From Actinacidiphila epipremni (GTDB lineage Bacteria; Actinomycetota; Actinomycetes; Streptomycetales; Streptomycetaceae): a DNA stretch of 64,000 bases. The DNA lies in NCBI RefSeq assembly GCF_012034175.1, contig NZ_JAATEJ010000004.1, positions 281,418 through 345,417 of the forward strand, given 5' to 3'. A model generated the notes under the pieces. The model did no database searches. It saw nothing but the letters and a program-made list of their open reading frames with translations, and was not told the origin of the DNA. A program made the position numbers and the translations under genes. This document shows, piece by piece, positions 35,201 through 43,224 of this stretch. How positions within the stretch are numbered: the stretch's first letter is position 1; each line of letters starts with the position of its first letter.

Positions 35201-36875
35201 GCGGGCGCCCGGGGCCGGCAACCGCTTCGTGGCCGTCCGGCCGGACGGCCGGCTGCTGCTCCAGATGAAGGACCTGGACTGGACGGTGATGGGCTATCTC
35301 GACCGCAGGACCGGGCGGTTCCTGAGCCCCGAGGAGGCCGCGGACTCCGCGGCCGGGGAGGTGGCGGCGATGGGAAAATCTGAGACCGGCGCGGCGGAGG
35401 AGCCGGCGCCGGTGCTCACGGCTTCCGCCGAGGTCCCGCGGCAGCGGGGCGCCGCGCGGCGCACGGCGGGCGGCCCGGTGCGTACGGCCGGCCGGGTCGC
35501 GCCCGGGCCGCGCGGCCTGCGGACCGTGCCGGGCAGCCTGCGCGCCTTCCAGCGCAACGCGCCCGCGCTCTTCCGGCAACTCGGCCGCGCGTACGGCGAC
35601 ATGGTGCGGCTGCCGCTCGGCTTCTTCACGGTGCACCTCAACTACCACCCGGACAACATCCGTTACGTCCTGCAGGACAACAACGCCAACTATGTGCGGG
35701 GCAAGGGGTACGACCGCTTCAAGATCTTCATGGGCATGGGGCTGCTCACCCTGGACGGCGAGGAGTGGCGGGCGCACCGGCGGGTGGTGAACCCGCTCTT
35801 CCACAAGAAGGCGATCGACGGCATGGCGGCCACCATGACGGACTCGACGGCCACCGTGCTGGACCGCTGGGCGAGTTCGGCCGGCTCGGGCGAAGGGGTC
35901 GGCGTCGGCGTCGGCGGGGGCGGCGGTGTCGGTGTCGACGTCGTGCCGGAGATGATGGAGCTGACGCTCGGCGCGCTCGGCAAGGTCATGTTCGACACGG
36001 ACCTGCACCCCGAGAGCCGGCGGGTCGGGCCGGCGATGGCCACGTCCATCGAGGCGATGGTCTTCCGCGGCACGCTCGGCCAGTTGACGCCCGACGTGGT
36101 GCCGATCCCGTACAACCTGCGCATCCGCAGGGCCCGCAAGGTGATGTACGAGATCGTCGACCGCATCGTCGACGCCCACCGGGCAGGCCGGCACGAGGGG
36201 TTGACCGACCTGGTGAGCCTGCTGCTCGCCGCGCGCGACGAGAGCGGGGGCGCGTGGACGCGGCAGCAGGTGCGCGACGAGCTCATGACCGTCTTCATGG
36301 CCGGCCACGAGACCACCGGCACGGGGCTCGCATGGGCGCTGTACGAACTCGCCCGCGACCCCGAGGCGCAGGAGCGGCTGCACGAGGAGGTCGAACGCGT
36401 CCTCGCCGGCCGCGCCCCCCGCATCGACGACCTCGCCGCACTGCCCTACACCCGGCAGGTCGCCGACGAGACGCTGCGCCTGCACCCGCCGATCTGGGTC
36501 TACCCGCGCGACGCCGTGGCCGAGGACGAGGTGGGCGGCTGGCGCATCCCCGCGGGCGGCTCGGTCTTCATGGTCCCGTACGTCACCCACCGCCACCCCG
36601 ACTTCTGGGTACACCCCGACACCTTCGACCCCGACCGCTTCTCCCCCGCCCGCCGCGCCTCCCACCCCCGCTACGCGTACTTCCCCTTCGGCGGCGGCCA
36701 ACGCAAGTGCATCGGCAACCAGATGGCCACCGTCCAGATGCACCTGACCCTCGCGATGATCACCCAACGCTTCCGCCTCCACCCGGTCCCCGACCACCCG
36801 ATCACCCTGGGCACAAGCGTGTCCTTCCGCCCCCTGGGCGGGATCCGCGTCGTGGCGGAGGCGAGAAAACGATGA
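29289..36875 (+). CDS. Multidomain iterative synthase: ER(FabL-type)-KS-KS-like-KR-DH-cytochrome P450
   Basis: 2528 residues in one uninterrupted frame; ATG 29289 is chosen, though GTG 29271 overlaps the AT-ACP stop. Domains: 1-255, FabL-like enoyl reductase (GGARNVG; Y158-x6-K165); about 332-790, ketosynthase with Cys534 in DTACSSS, HATGT and NKSVIGHTG; about 811-1130, second KS fold with DTGFTST (Phe988 where Cys belongs), i.e. chain-length-factor-like; an acidic hinge (DAEDAEDAGDAGDAG); about 1190-1660, ketoreductase (GGGRGI near 1414; Ser and Tyr1602 with D-YASGN); about 1720-1950, hot-dog dehydratase (His1737 in GHLVGGVPTLP); about 2050-2528, P450 with AGHETT, ExLR and heme Cys2474 in FGGGQRKCIG. 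It should build and reduce a malonate-derived chain on the partner ACP and then oxidise it. Carboxy-terminal fusion of a P450 to such a synthase is highly unusual. Confidence 0.88.
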   Translation: MAGTPQDLRGKVALVTGGARNVGKAIARRLAAGGALVVVNHFHSPGPARQTLAEIEAAGGHGHVIRASVAVPAQVDRMFAEIEERFGGLDILVNNAADGALVPGAEVTEQQLDRALDVNLKGGLACARRAAPLMARRGGGSIVNISTLGGGQFVMANYLACGPAKAAVEAMTRYLAVEFARDGIRVNTAAAGMLTSEVAGLFPDAEAMQAATVAATPLGRLGRPDELAEVVAFLASPRASWITGQLILADGGLSTGQALLSAPQAAQAPAPPPAAPVTIPAPRAEAAVRTPGRTAAAPVATTPPRTTTATAAGEPYDEGHGDGDENRGWDGDEIAVVGMGIVVPGANGPDEYWRELMDGADRFVEIPRDRWENAAFHSADRRAEDKTYSRHSAFITDFVPHPRVAAELAAGGGDMESTTLWLRHSLVQAMEGVARRPGDRCSFLVGYTADGSQHLEEATVRAGVLARMGPILDELGLTAEDKRAALAGVERRLAAHYGRSGPDPLRFFPHQVGLNAMRDVLPVDAELLLVDTACSSSLYAVDLGLKGLLEGRHDIAVCGGSFAVGPRGSILFAKLNGLSVGGEVRSLDKSSDGVLFSDGAATVVLKRLSRARRDGDRVLAVVRGFGSSSDGKGKAIYAPSAAGQKLAIRRALDRPGMAGVRPEWIVAHATGTPAGDLAEFTTLRETLGGHRPGTGRPVVVTSNKSVIGHTGWAAGVASLIEVVLGFAHDVIPPQHRFTETPADFAAAGSNLTVPTRAVPWPRGAGRRRTAAVSGFGFGGTNAHLVVQEPPQGPHGTRDRDRPRTPAAKAQRIAVVARTAHVPTTGSGGDLAVRWEGGEAAALSFGETYPLPSFRQVRMPPGMMRGIDRCQLMILSCAHRLRDSLGSFWEDSRETTGVVLGHLGATRNATLYATRCYLDDLNGALRADPELAAAPWLPQALDRLREEVRRLVPPSNEDSFPGMMPNVIPARVANYFDLKGLNMTVDTGFTSTLGAIDVAIRYLRQGELTMALVGGINGNSTAEVRQLLADALDADARLAEGAFLFALVTEQTAVANGLEVLAYLDTPEAAGAAPDAVECGARRAGRPACYLGAEGAIGILQVLAREPAARDALVVCRGEQGAPDLAVRISAPGSPPTAEDAEDAEDAGDAGDAGDAEPATAVPPHFYDERCHDGALVSRYVPGLTETPGRAVRAEVPFWPAEPTVVLTDRPAAVGAAGAPAGTLVLSTVPGPGATYVTGQDVVGRLLDAADPEGRIRHVRLVTDLPAATGDDPDDPDDEALTALHELLFLVVQHRYDALAAEPDRGALPPSCVGLLLGALTDRTPHPYVGLFTGLFKVIHLELAPTVTFALVTETRDPAAGVAAAVRESAYGRGLPVAYDDGGRRLTVTLAEEPGELVPPGQAALGPGSTVVAVGGGRGITAELLTEVARHFRPTLYVLGSNPVDRHPAEYLALGEAEFATSRADYIRRGLATGRTAGELNRDYERIGQARVIRGNLARMAEHSGAARVHYLTCDVTDPAQVAAAMDRITAESGRIDLLVNAAGLNRSAPLATKSLAEFRRVRDLKLRGYRNLKAALRGRPPAVWCNFGSLLGMTGQVGEADYASGNDFLGTAATYRHQVLGAHEFTVGWTLWGDVGLGAAELTKAYFEKSGLYSAMSTPEGVHHFVRELNLAKPAPYTIHLGEAERRAVGRLLPGFLHAEPVGADFYLGPEVAREGARSVTFERVFDLTTDDYLRGHLVGGVPTLPGTFVTEIAYEAAGRLVPGLHVYAFEDLRFHHFLKVRESDRAPKRIRAEVVERRADVEQAVVRVRVTGDVVAPNGTVLVEDRLHFEVRVLMAGRLPAAPRWAPWHEAAETPVPDPYHSPGSPVLLSGPFVSTTATRLHPGGKRATYTLELPPDHPVFGRFGMPVVLLDGLARTGVLALVEGDLVPLAAPLGIGRIDVYEHGGDPAVAARHGRVELYAVLPAAEADGRAPGAGNRFVAVRPDGRLLLQMKDLDWTVMGYLDRRTGRFLSPEEAADSAAGEVAAMGKSETGAAEEPAPVLTASAEVPRQRGAARRTAGGPVRTAGRVAPGPRGLRTVPGSLRAFQRNAPALFRQLGRAYGDMVRLPLGFFTVHLNYHPDNIRYVLQDNNANYVRGKGYDRFKIFMGMGLLTLDGEEWRAHRRVVNPLFHKKAIDGMAATMTDSTATVLDRWASSAGSGEGVGVGVGGGGGVGVDVVPEMMELTLGALGKVMFDTDLHPESRRVGPAMATSIEAMVFRGTLGQLTPDVVPIPYNLRIRRARKVMYEIVDRIVDAHRAGRHEGLTDLVSLLLAARDESGGAWTRQQVRDELMTVFMAGHETTGTGLAWALYELARDPEAQERLHEEVERVLAGRAPRIDDLAALPYTRQVADETLRLHPPIWVYPRDAVAEDEVGGWRIPAGGSVFMVPYVTHRHPDFWVHPDTFDPDRFSPARRASHPRYAYFPFGGGQRKCIGNQMATVQMHLTLAMITQRFRLHPVPDHPITLGTSVSFRPLGGIRVVAEARKR
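35355..35372 (+). promoter_or_regulatory. Internal ribosome binding site and ATG before the P450 domain
   Basis: GGGGAGG (35355-35361) lies 8 nt before an in-frame ATG (35370-35372), exactly in the linker between the dehydratase and P450 domains. A 501-residue P450 could be made from here as a separate protein, besides the full fusion. Confidence 0.55.
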
Positions 36876-39487
36876 GCTTTCCCCAGGGGCCCGCGCATCC
36901 GCGCGAGGCCGGCGCCGCGGCGCTTGCGGCGGGCGGCGAGGCGCTGGTGGGCGGGGCCGGTTCTGCACCGCCTGCGGGAGGCGGGGCGCGGCCTGTGGGG
37001 CGGTTCGTGTGGGAGGCCGTGGAGACGGGGGTGGGGGTGGAGGGGGTCGCGGACGGGTTGCGGGGGCGGGTGGTGGCTGTCGTCGGGGGGCGGGAGACGG
37101 AGGCGGATGCGGTCGGGGTGGCGCTCAGGGCGGCGGGGGCGCGGGGGTGCCGGTTGGCGCCGCCGCGGGCGGGGGAGGGCGCGGGGGAGGGGGTCGGCGC
37201 TTTCGTCGACGCGGCCGGCGGGCGGATCGACGGGATCGTCGACCTCAACCTCGCGGAGCCGTTCGCGGGCGTGGGCGAACCCGGCGCGGGGCCGGAGTTG
37301 TGGGAGCCGGCGTTCGCGCAGACCATCGCGCTGCTCCAGGCGCTGTACGCCGACTGGGCCGCCGAGACGGACGCCACCCGGCTCTTCTACATGCCGGTCA
37401 CCCGGCTCGGTGGGCTCATGGGCTTCGGGCCGGCCGCCGGCTCCGCGGGGGCGGACTCTTCGCCGCGGGTCGAGCAGCCGCTCGGCGGGCTGTGGGCAGG
37501 GCTGGCCAAGGGGCTGCCGCGGGAGCTGCCCAACTGCAATGTGCGGGTCCTCGATCTGGCCGGGGACGTAGGGGCGCAGGCCGCCGACCTCGTGTGCCGG
37601 GAGCTCTACCGGTGGGGAGCTTTCGAAGCCGGCTACCGCGAAGGGCGGCGCTATACGCTGCGGGCCCGGGCCGCCCGCCCCGCACCACCGGCGGCGGCGC
37701 TCGGGCCAGGGGACACCGTCGTGATGTCGGGCGGCGGGCGCGGCATCGGCTTCGCGCTCGCCCGCGCGCTCGCCGGCGACTTCGGCGTACGGGTGGTCGT
37801 CAGCGGGCGCGGGCCCGCCCCCGACCCGGAGGCCACACCCGAACTCGCCCTCACCGAAGCGGACTTCCGCACGTACCGCGACCAGGTGCTGCGCCGGGCC
37901 GCCGCCGAACGCCGACTCCCGCAGGCCCGCGCCGACTTGGCCCGGCTCGGCCAGGCCCGCGAGCTGTGGGGCAACCTCTCCGGAGCCCGCCGGGACGGGC
38001 TGCGGATCGACTACGTGCCGTGCGACGTCACCGACCCCGCCCAGGTCGAGGCGCTGCTCGCGCACGCGGGCGACCGGCTCGCCGGCGTCGTCCACGACGC
38101 GGGCCTCGACGTGCCGGTGCGGCTGCCGGGCAAGTCCCCGGAGACGGTTGCCGCGGTCGTACGGGTCAAGGTCCGCGGCTTCCTCAACCTCCTGCGGGCG
38201 GTGGACGCCCGCCCGTTGCCGGCGTTCTTCTGCAACGTCGGCTCACTGACCGGCCGTTGGGGCGGCATGGTCGGCCAGCTCGACTACGGCGCCGCGAACG
38301 AGGCCCTGAGCCGCCTCGGCCTGTGGGCCGCCGCCCCCGGCCCCCAACCCGGCCGCGCCCGGCGCACCCCGGTCACCACGGTGTGCTGGCCCACCTGGGA
38401 ACGCCTGGGCATGATCACCAACTACGAGGCCACCTTGCGCTACATGTCCGCGGTGTCCGTCCCCGAGGCCCTGCACCACTGGCAACGCGAACTCCTCGCG
38501 GGCCCGGCCCTGAGCGCGCGGACGGGCGCGGGCGCAGGCAGCGGGGGGTCGTGGGGCGGGGGAGAGGTCACGTTCATCGGGGACGTGGGGCCGGCCATAT
38601 TGCCCTCCGTGTTGCGGGGGTACGCGCAGGACTCCGGGTTGCCCGGCATCGAAGGGCTGGTCGCCAGCCGGTATTGGCTCGGGGAGCCGGTGCGGTTCGT
38701 GCCGTACGGCGGGCTCGGCACGGTGCATCGCCTCGACGCCGGCAGCTTGCCCTGCGCCGACGACTTCCGGGTCGGCGGCGAGCCCGCCCTGCCCGTGTCG
38801 CTGCTCCTGGAGCTCATGCATGCCGCCGGCCCCTGGGTGCAGCCCGAGCGTGCGGACGCCCTCACCCTCACCGCGGTGACGGCTCTCGACCTCGACCTCG
38901 GCGCGCTGCGGCTCACCCGGCCCGTCGTGCTCACCCGGGAGGCCGAAGGGGCCTGGGCGGCGGACGGCACCTGGCGGGTGAGTGTCACCCTCAGGCGTGA
39001 GGGGCGCCGGGCCGCCTCGGCGGTGCTGGCGTACGGGGCGGCGGAAGCCGAGGCGGAGCACCCGGCCGTCCCGCCCGGCGCCGACGGGTGGCCCCTCGCC
39101 ACCGTCCCGCCCGGCGCCGCGGCCGGCCCCAGCTGGGCCGGGCACACCGTGCGGCTCACCCACTGGCGCCGGGAGCCCGCGGCGGGGCGGTGGTACGGCG
39201 TCGCGGACGGCGTGCGTACCGCCGACCTGCTGCTCGCGTCCCCGGCGCCCGGCGCCGCCCTGCCCCTCGGCGCCGTCGAGAACGTCCTGCGCGCCGCCTG
39301 GGCGGCCCAGCGCCACCCGCGCGCCACCCGCCTCACCGTCGCCCGGCTCGCCTTCGCACCGGACGGCCCCACCCACCCCCTCACCCTCCTCGGCACCCCC
39401 GGCGCCCACGACTGGACCGGCCACCGGCCCGGAAACCCCACCGCCGCCGGCCCCGCCCTCCGCGTCAGCGGCCTGCGCCTCCACTGA
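36872..39487 (+). CDS. Ketoreductase plus degenerate hot-dog dehydratase subunit
   Basis: 871 residues; ATG 36872 overlaps the P450 stop (ATGA). Residues about 45-270 form a pseudo-Rossmann half. About 285-520 is a PKS-type ketoreductase: GGGRGIG near 289, conserved Lys in VKVRGFLNLL, Ser in NVGSLTG, and Tyr472 in LDYGAANEA. About 590-871 looks like the dehydratase fold of the synthase C-part, but the catalytic His is absent: the line reads DDFRVGGEPALP where the synthase has GHLVGGVPTLP. This is probably a paralogue of the KR-DH half of the preceding protein, acting as partner subunit, perhaps with only the KR active. Confidence 0.75.
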   Translation: MSFPQGPAHPREAGAAALAAGGEALVGGAGSAPPAGGGARPVGRFVWEAVETGVGVEGVADGLRGRVVAVVGGRETEADAVGVALRAAGARGCRLAPPRAGEGAGEGVGAFVDAAGGRIDGIVDLNLAEPFAGVGEPGAGPELWEPAFAQTIALLQALYADWAAETDATRLFYMPVTRLGGLMGFGPAAGSAGADSSPRVEQPLGGLWAGLAKGLPRELPNCNVRVLDLAGDVGAQAADLVCRELYRWGAFEAGYREGRRYTLRARAARPAPPAAALGPGDTVVMSGGGRGIGFALARALAGDFGVRVVVSGRGPAPDPEATPELALTEADFRTYRDQVLRRAAAERRLPQARADLARLGQARELWGNLSGARRDGLRIDYVPCDVTDPAQVEALLAHAGDRLAGVVHDAGLDVPVRLPGKSPETVAAVVRVKVRGFLNLLRAVDARPLPAFFCNVGSLTGRWGGMVGQLDYGAANEALSRLGLWAAAPGPQPGRARRTPVTTVCWPTWERLGMITNYEATLRYMSAVSVPEALHHWQRELLAGPALSARTGAGAGSGGSWGGGEVTFIGDVGPAILPSVLRGYAQDSGLPGIEGLVASRYWLGEPVRFVPYGGLGTVHRLDAGSLPCADDFRVGGEPALPVSLLLELMHAAGPWVQPERADALTLTAVTALDLDLGALRLTRPVVLTREAEGAWAADGTWRVSVTLRREGRRAASAVLAYGAAEAEAEHPAVPPGADGWPLATVPPGAAAGPSWAGHTVRLTHWRREPAAGRWYGVADGVRTADLLLASPAPGAALPLGAVENVLRAAWAAQRHPRATRLTVARLAFAPDGPTHPLTLLGTPGAHDWTGHRPGNPTAAGPALRVSGLRLH

Positions 39488-39529
39488 ACCCCGACCCCCA
39501 CCCCCCATTCCACCCCCACAGGAGAGACC

Positions 39530-40873
39530 GTGACCACCGTCGACCGGTCCCACGCATATTGCGTCATCGGCGCAGGCGCCGGCGGCCTCGCCGCCGCCAA
39601 GAACCTCAAGCAATTCGGCTTCGAAGCCGACCTCATCGAGCGCGCCGACGACGTCGGCGGCACCTGGAACGGCGGCAACAAGCACAGCGCCGCCTACGAC
39701 TCGATCCACCTCATCACGTCCAAGCCGTACATCCAGTTCGACGACTTCCCGATCCCCGCCGACTACCCCACCTACCTCGGCCGCGCCCACGCCCACGCCT
39801 ATCTCCGCGCCTACGCCGAGCACTTCGGCCTCTACGACCGCGCCGAATTCCACCGCACCGTCGAGCGGGCCGACCGCCGGGACGGCTCACCGCACTGGTA
39901 TGTGACCCTCGACGGCGGCGAAGTCCGCCGCTACGGCGGCCTCGTCATCGCGCACGGCCACAACTGGGCGCCCCGCGAGCCGACTTACCCCGGCCGCTTC
40001 GACGGAGTCGTCATGCACAGCCGCGACTACCGCGAGCCGGCCGCCCTGCGCGGCAAGCGCGTCCTGGTGGTCGGCGGCGGCACCTCCGGGTGCGACATCG
40101 CCGTGGAGGCGGCCCAGACCGCCGCCGCCACGTACCTCAGCGTCCGGCGCGGCTGCTACTACTGGCCGAAATACCTCTTCGGCGTGCCCACCGACGTCCT
40201 TTACGAGAACGTCCTGAAGTGGCGCCTGCCCAGGCCCCTCGTCCGCGCCTTCGGCCACCTCTTCCTGCGGCTCAACAGCGCGGGCCGGCCGCAGGCGTAC
40301 GGGCTGCCGAAGCCGGCGCACAAGCTGCTCGAAGAGCACTTCGTCATCAACTCCACGCTGCTCTACGCCCTCGGCCACGGCGACGTCGCCGCCCGCCCGG
40401 CGATCGCCGAACTGCGCGGCGACCGCGTGCTGTTCACCGACGGCCGGGAGGAGCAGATCGACGTCATCGTCAACGCCACCGGCTACCGCATGACCGAATT
40501 CCCCTTCATCGACCGCCGCCACCTCAACTGGACCGGCCGCACACCGCGGTTGCACCTGAGCGCCTTCCACCCCGACTACGACAACCTCTTCCTCGTCGGC
40601 TACTTCCAGACCTCCACCGGCAATTGGCCGATCATGGACTACCAGGCGCAGATCACGGCCCGCTATCTGCACCTGCTGCGCACGGACCCGCGCAAGGCGG
40701 TGTGGTTCCGCAAGGCCAAGGCGGACCCGCTGACCATCGACCGGCTCGGCGGCGGCATCGGCTACTACGACTCCGAACGGCACTGGCTCCAGGTCGAGCA
40801 CTTCTCCTACCGGGCACTGCTGCGCAGGACCGTCCGGCGGCTGGACGCCACCCCGCAGGAGAGCGCCGCGTGA
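39530..40873 (+). CDS. Flavin-containing monooxygenase (FMO/Baeyer-Villiger-like)
   Basis: 447 residues from GTG 39530 with AGGAGAG before it. FAD motif GAGAGGL near residue 14, FMO signature FDGVVMHSRDY (F-x-G-x3-H-x3-Y, about 160-170) and NADPH motif GGGTSG (about 184). The fingerprint fits group B flavoprotein monooxygenases of the CzcO/FMO type. It follows the synthase genes by 42 bp and ends in a TGATG overlap with the exporter, so it belongs to the operon. It probably oxygenates the acyl product, by hydroxylation, Baeyer-Villiger or heteroatom chemistry; which one cannot be told from sequence. Confidence 0.85.
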   Translation: MTTVDRSHAYCVIGAGAGGLAAAKNLKQFGFEADLIERADDVGGTWNGGNKHSAAYDSIHLITSKPYIQFDDFPIPADYPTYLGRAHAHAYLRAYAEHFGLYDRAEFHRTVERADRRDGSPHWYVTLDGGEVRRYGGLVIAHGHNWAPREPTYPGRFDGVVMHSRDYREPAALRGKRVLVVGGGTSGCDIAVEAAQTAAATYLSVRRGCYYWPKYLFGVPTDVLYENVLKWRLPRPLVRAFGHLFLRLNSAGRPQAYGLPKPAHKLLEEHFVINSTLLYALGHGDVAARPAIAELRGDRVLFTDGREEQIDVIVNATGYRMTEFPFIDRRHLNWTGRTPRLHLSAFHPDYDNLFLVGYFQTSTGNWPIMDYQAQITARYLHLLRTDPRKAVWFRKAKADPLTIDRLGGGIGYYDSERHWLQVEHFSYRALLRRTVRRLDATPQESAA

Positions 40874-43122
40874 TGGACCTGCTCACCCGGCTGGCCACCC
40901 GCCGGGCCCGGGCCATGGTGCTGGCCGCCGTCGCGGCGGCGCTGCTCGCGGCGGTGCTGGGCGCACCCGTCGCGGGCCGGCTCACCGGCGGCAACCCGGA
41001 CTTCGTCACGCCCGGCTCCGGCAGCGTGCTGGCCGACCACCGCATCCAGCAGGCCACCGGCGTCCACGCCGACGGCGGCGTCATCGCCCTCGTCGACACC
41101 GGCACCCCCGTCACCGACCCGCGCGCACACGCGGAGGCCGGCAAGCTCGCCCGCCTCATGGCGAGCGACCCGCACCACGCCTTCGCCCGCGTCAGCGGCT
41201 TTGACCAGGGCAAGGACCCGGCCCTGGTGTCGAAGGACGGCCGACTCGGCCTTGTCGTCGGGGAGTTCCGCGCTGGCGCCGGCGACCACTACCAGGACGC
41301 CGTCAAGCGGCTGCTGCACCTGACCGCCGGCGACCGGTATGTGCGGCTCGGCGGCAGCGAGGTCGTCGGCGAGCAGGTCGTCGGCACCGTGCAGCACGAC
41401 CTGGAGCGGGCCGAACTTGCCGCCTTCCCCGTGCTGTTCGTGCTGTCGCTGTGGATCTTCCGCAGCCTCGTGGCGTCCGCGCTGCCGCTCGTCATCGGTG
41501 GCCTGAACGTGGTCCTGACCCTGCTCGGCATGCGCATCGTCGACCACTTCACGCCGCTGTCGATCTTCTCGCTCAACCTCGTCACGGCCCTCGGCCTCGG
41601 CCTCGCGATCGACTACAGCCTGCTGATCGTCTCCCGCTTCCGCAGCGAACTGGCCCTCGACCCGGACGTGTCACGGGCGATCGCGGTCACGCTGCACACC
41701 GCGGGCCGCACGATCCTGTTCAGCTCGCTGACGGTGAGCGCGGCGATGGCGGCGCTTTTCGTCTTCCGGCAGCGGTTCCTGTACTCGATGGCGGTCGGCG
41801 GGCTGCTGGTCGCCGTGTCCGCGCTGCTCGTGGCGCTGCTGGTGCTGCCCGCGCTGCTGCGGCTGCTCGGCCGGCACCTGGACTTCCTGGCGCCCAGGCG
41901 CCTGCACCGGGCGCTGGAGAAGCCGGAGAGCACCGACGGCGGCTGGTTCCGGCTCGCGCGGGGCGTGATGCGGCGGGCGCCGCTGGTCGCGGTCGGCGCG
42001 AGCGCGTTCCTGATCCTGCTCGGACTGCCCTTCGCCCGGGCGCAGTTCACCACCGTGGGGCCCGGCTCGCTGCCGGGCAGCGCGAGCAGCCGGGCCGTGG
42101 ACGACACGCTGCGGGCCCGCTTCCCGGCCGACCCGCTGGAGGCCGTGCAGGTCGTGGTGAGCGCCGGCCCCGCCGCGGCGCCCCGGGTCGAGGCGCTGCG
42201 CGACCGTATCGCCCGGCTGCCGGGCGCCGCCGCCGTGTCCGCGCCGGTGCGGCTGGACGGCGGCACCTGGCTGATCCAGGCGGCCCCGCGCGCACCCGGG
42301 TTGAGCGCCCAGAGCCGGCAACTGGTGAAGGACATCCGGGACTTGCCCGCACCCGGGCCCACCGCACCCACCGCGTCCGGGCCCACCACCTCCGGGCCCA
42401 CCGCCCCCGCGCCGATCGCCCCCGGCCACATCGCCGTCGGCGGCCAGTCCGCGACCTTCGTCGACCTCGAAGCAAGCCTGCTCGCCCGCCTCCCGGTGGC
42501 CGCCGCGATCGTCTTCCTCACCAGCATGCTGGTGCTCCTGCTGATGACCGGCTCGGCCGTACTGCCGCTCAAGGCCGTCGTGATGAACCTGCTCACCCTC
42601 GCCGCGACCTTCGGCGTCCTGACGGCGGTCTTCCAACACGGCCACGGGGCAGGGCTGTTCGGCACGAGCGGGCAGGGCGCGCTGGACGCGACACAGCCGG
42701 TGCTGCTCTTCGCGATGGTCTTCGGGCTGTCCACCGACTACGGCGTCTTCCTGCTCGCCCGCATCAAGGAGGCGCGGGATTCCGGCGTCGGCGAGCGGGA
42801 GGCGGTGGCGCTCGGCCTCGGCCGTACCGGACGGGTCGTGACGGCCGCGGCGCTGCTCTTCTGCGTGGCCCTCGGGGCGCTCGCCACCTCGCGGATCGTC
42901 TTCATCAAGGAGCTGGGCCTCGGCACCGCGCTCGGCGTGCTGCTGGACGCCACGGTCGTACGGGCGCTGCTCGTCCCGTCCCTGATGGCGCTGCTCGGCC
43001 GCTGGAACTGGTGGGCGCCGGCGCCGCTGCGGTGGGTGTACGAGCGGTACGGGCTGCGCGAGGGCGCTTCCCGGACTCCGCAGGAAGCCGGCGCACTACG
43101 GGTCGCCGCGGACGAGCCGTGA
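40873..43122 (+). CDS. MMPL-family (RND superfamily) lipid exporter
   Basis: 749 residues from ATG 40873, which shares one base with the previous stop; GTG 40870 is in the same frame. It is a tandem duplication: one N-terminal helix, an extracytoplasmic domain (about 35-180), helices 2-6 with GLAIDYSLLIVSRFR in helix 4, a second extracytoplasmic domain (about 390-540) and helices 7-12 with the matching GLSTDYGVFLLARIKEA. The Asp-Tyr pairs are the proton-relay residues of MMPL transporters, which export acylated lipids and lipid-like polyketides in actinobacteria. This points to export of a lipid product from the operon. Confidence 0.9.
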   Translation: MDLLTRLATRRARAMVLAAVAAALLAAVLGAPVAGRLTGGNPDFVTPGSGSVLADHRIQQATGVHADGGVIALVDTGTPVTDPRAHAEAGKLARLMASDPHHAFARVSGFDQGKDPALVSKDGRLGLVVGEFRAGAGDHYQDAVKRLLHLTAGDRYVRLGGSEVVGEQVVGTVQHDLERAELAAFPVLFVLSLWIFRSLVASALPLVIGGLNVVLTLLGMRIVDHFTPLSIFSLNLVTALGLGLAIDYSLLIVSRFRSELALDPDVSRAIAVTLHTAGRTILFSSLTVSAAMAALFVFRQRFLYSMAVGGLLVAVSALLVALLVLPALLRLLGRHLDFLAPRRLHRALEKPESTDGGWFRLARGVMRRAPLVAVGASAFLILLGLPFARAQFTTVGPGSLPGSASSRAVDDTLRARFPADPLEAVQVVVSAGPAAAPRVEALRDRIARLPGAAAVSAPVRLDGGTWLIQAAPRAPGLSAQSRQLVKDIRDLPAPGPTAPTASGPTTSGPTAPAPIAPGHIAVGGQSATFVDLEASLLARLPVAAAIVFLTSMLVLLLMTGSAVLPLKAVVMNLLTLAATFGVLTAVFQHGHGAGLFGTSGQGALDATQPVLLFAMVFGLSTDYGVFLLARIKEARDSGVGEREAVALGLGRTGRVVTAAALLFCVALGALATSRIVFIKELGLGTALGVLLDATVVRALLVPSLMALLGRWNWWAPAPLRWVYERYGLREGASRTPQEAGALRVAADEP

Positions 43123-43224
43123 GGGGTACGTGCGCGGGCGCTGACGAACCGTCACCATGAGTGTGCGGTGCGCACACGTCAGCCGCAGCAGACCGTCCAG
43201 CACCGACCAGCCCAGGGGTGAGCC

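Noticed and set aside
36671..38095. 474-codon minus-strand frame inside the KR-DH-like gene
   Set aside because: Low-complexity antisense frame; the plus strand carries ketoreductase motifs.
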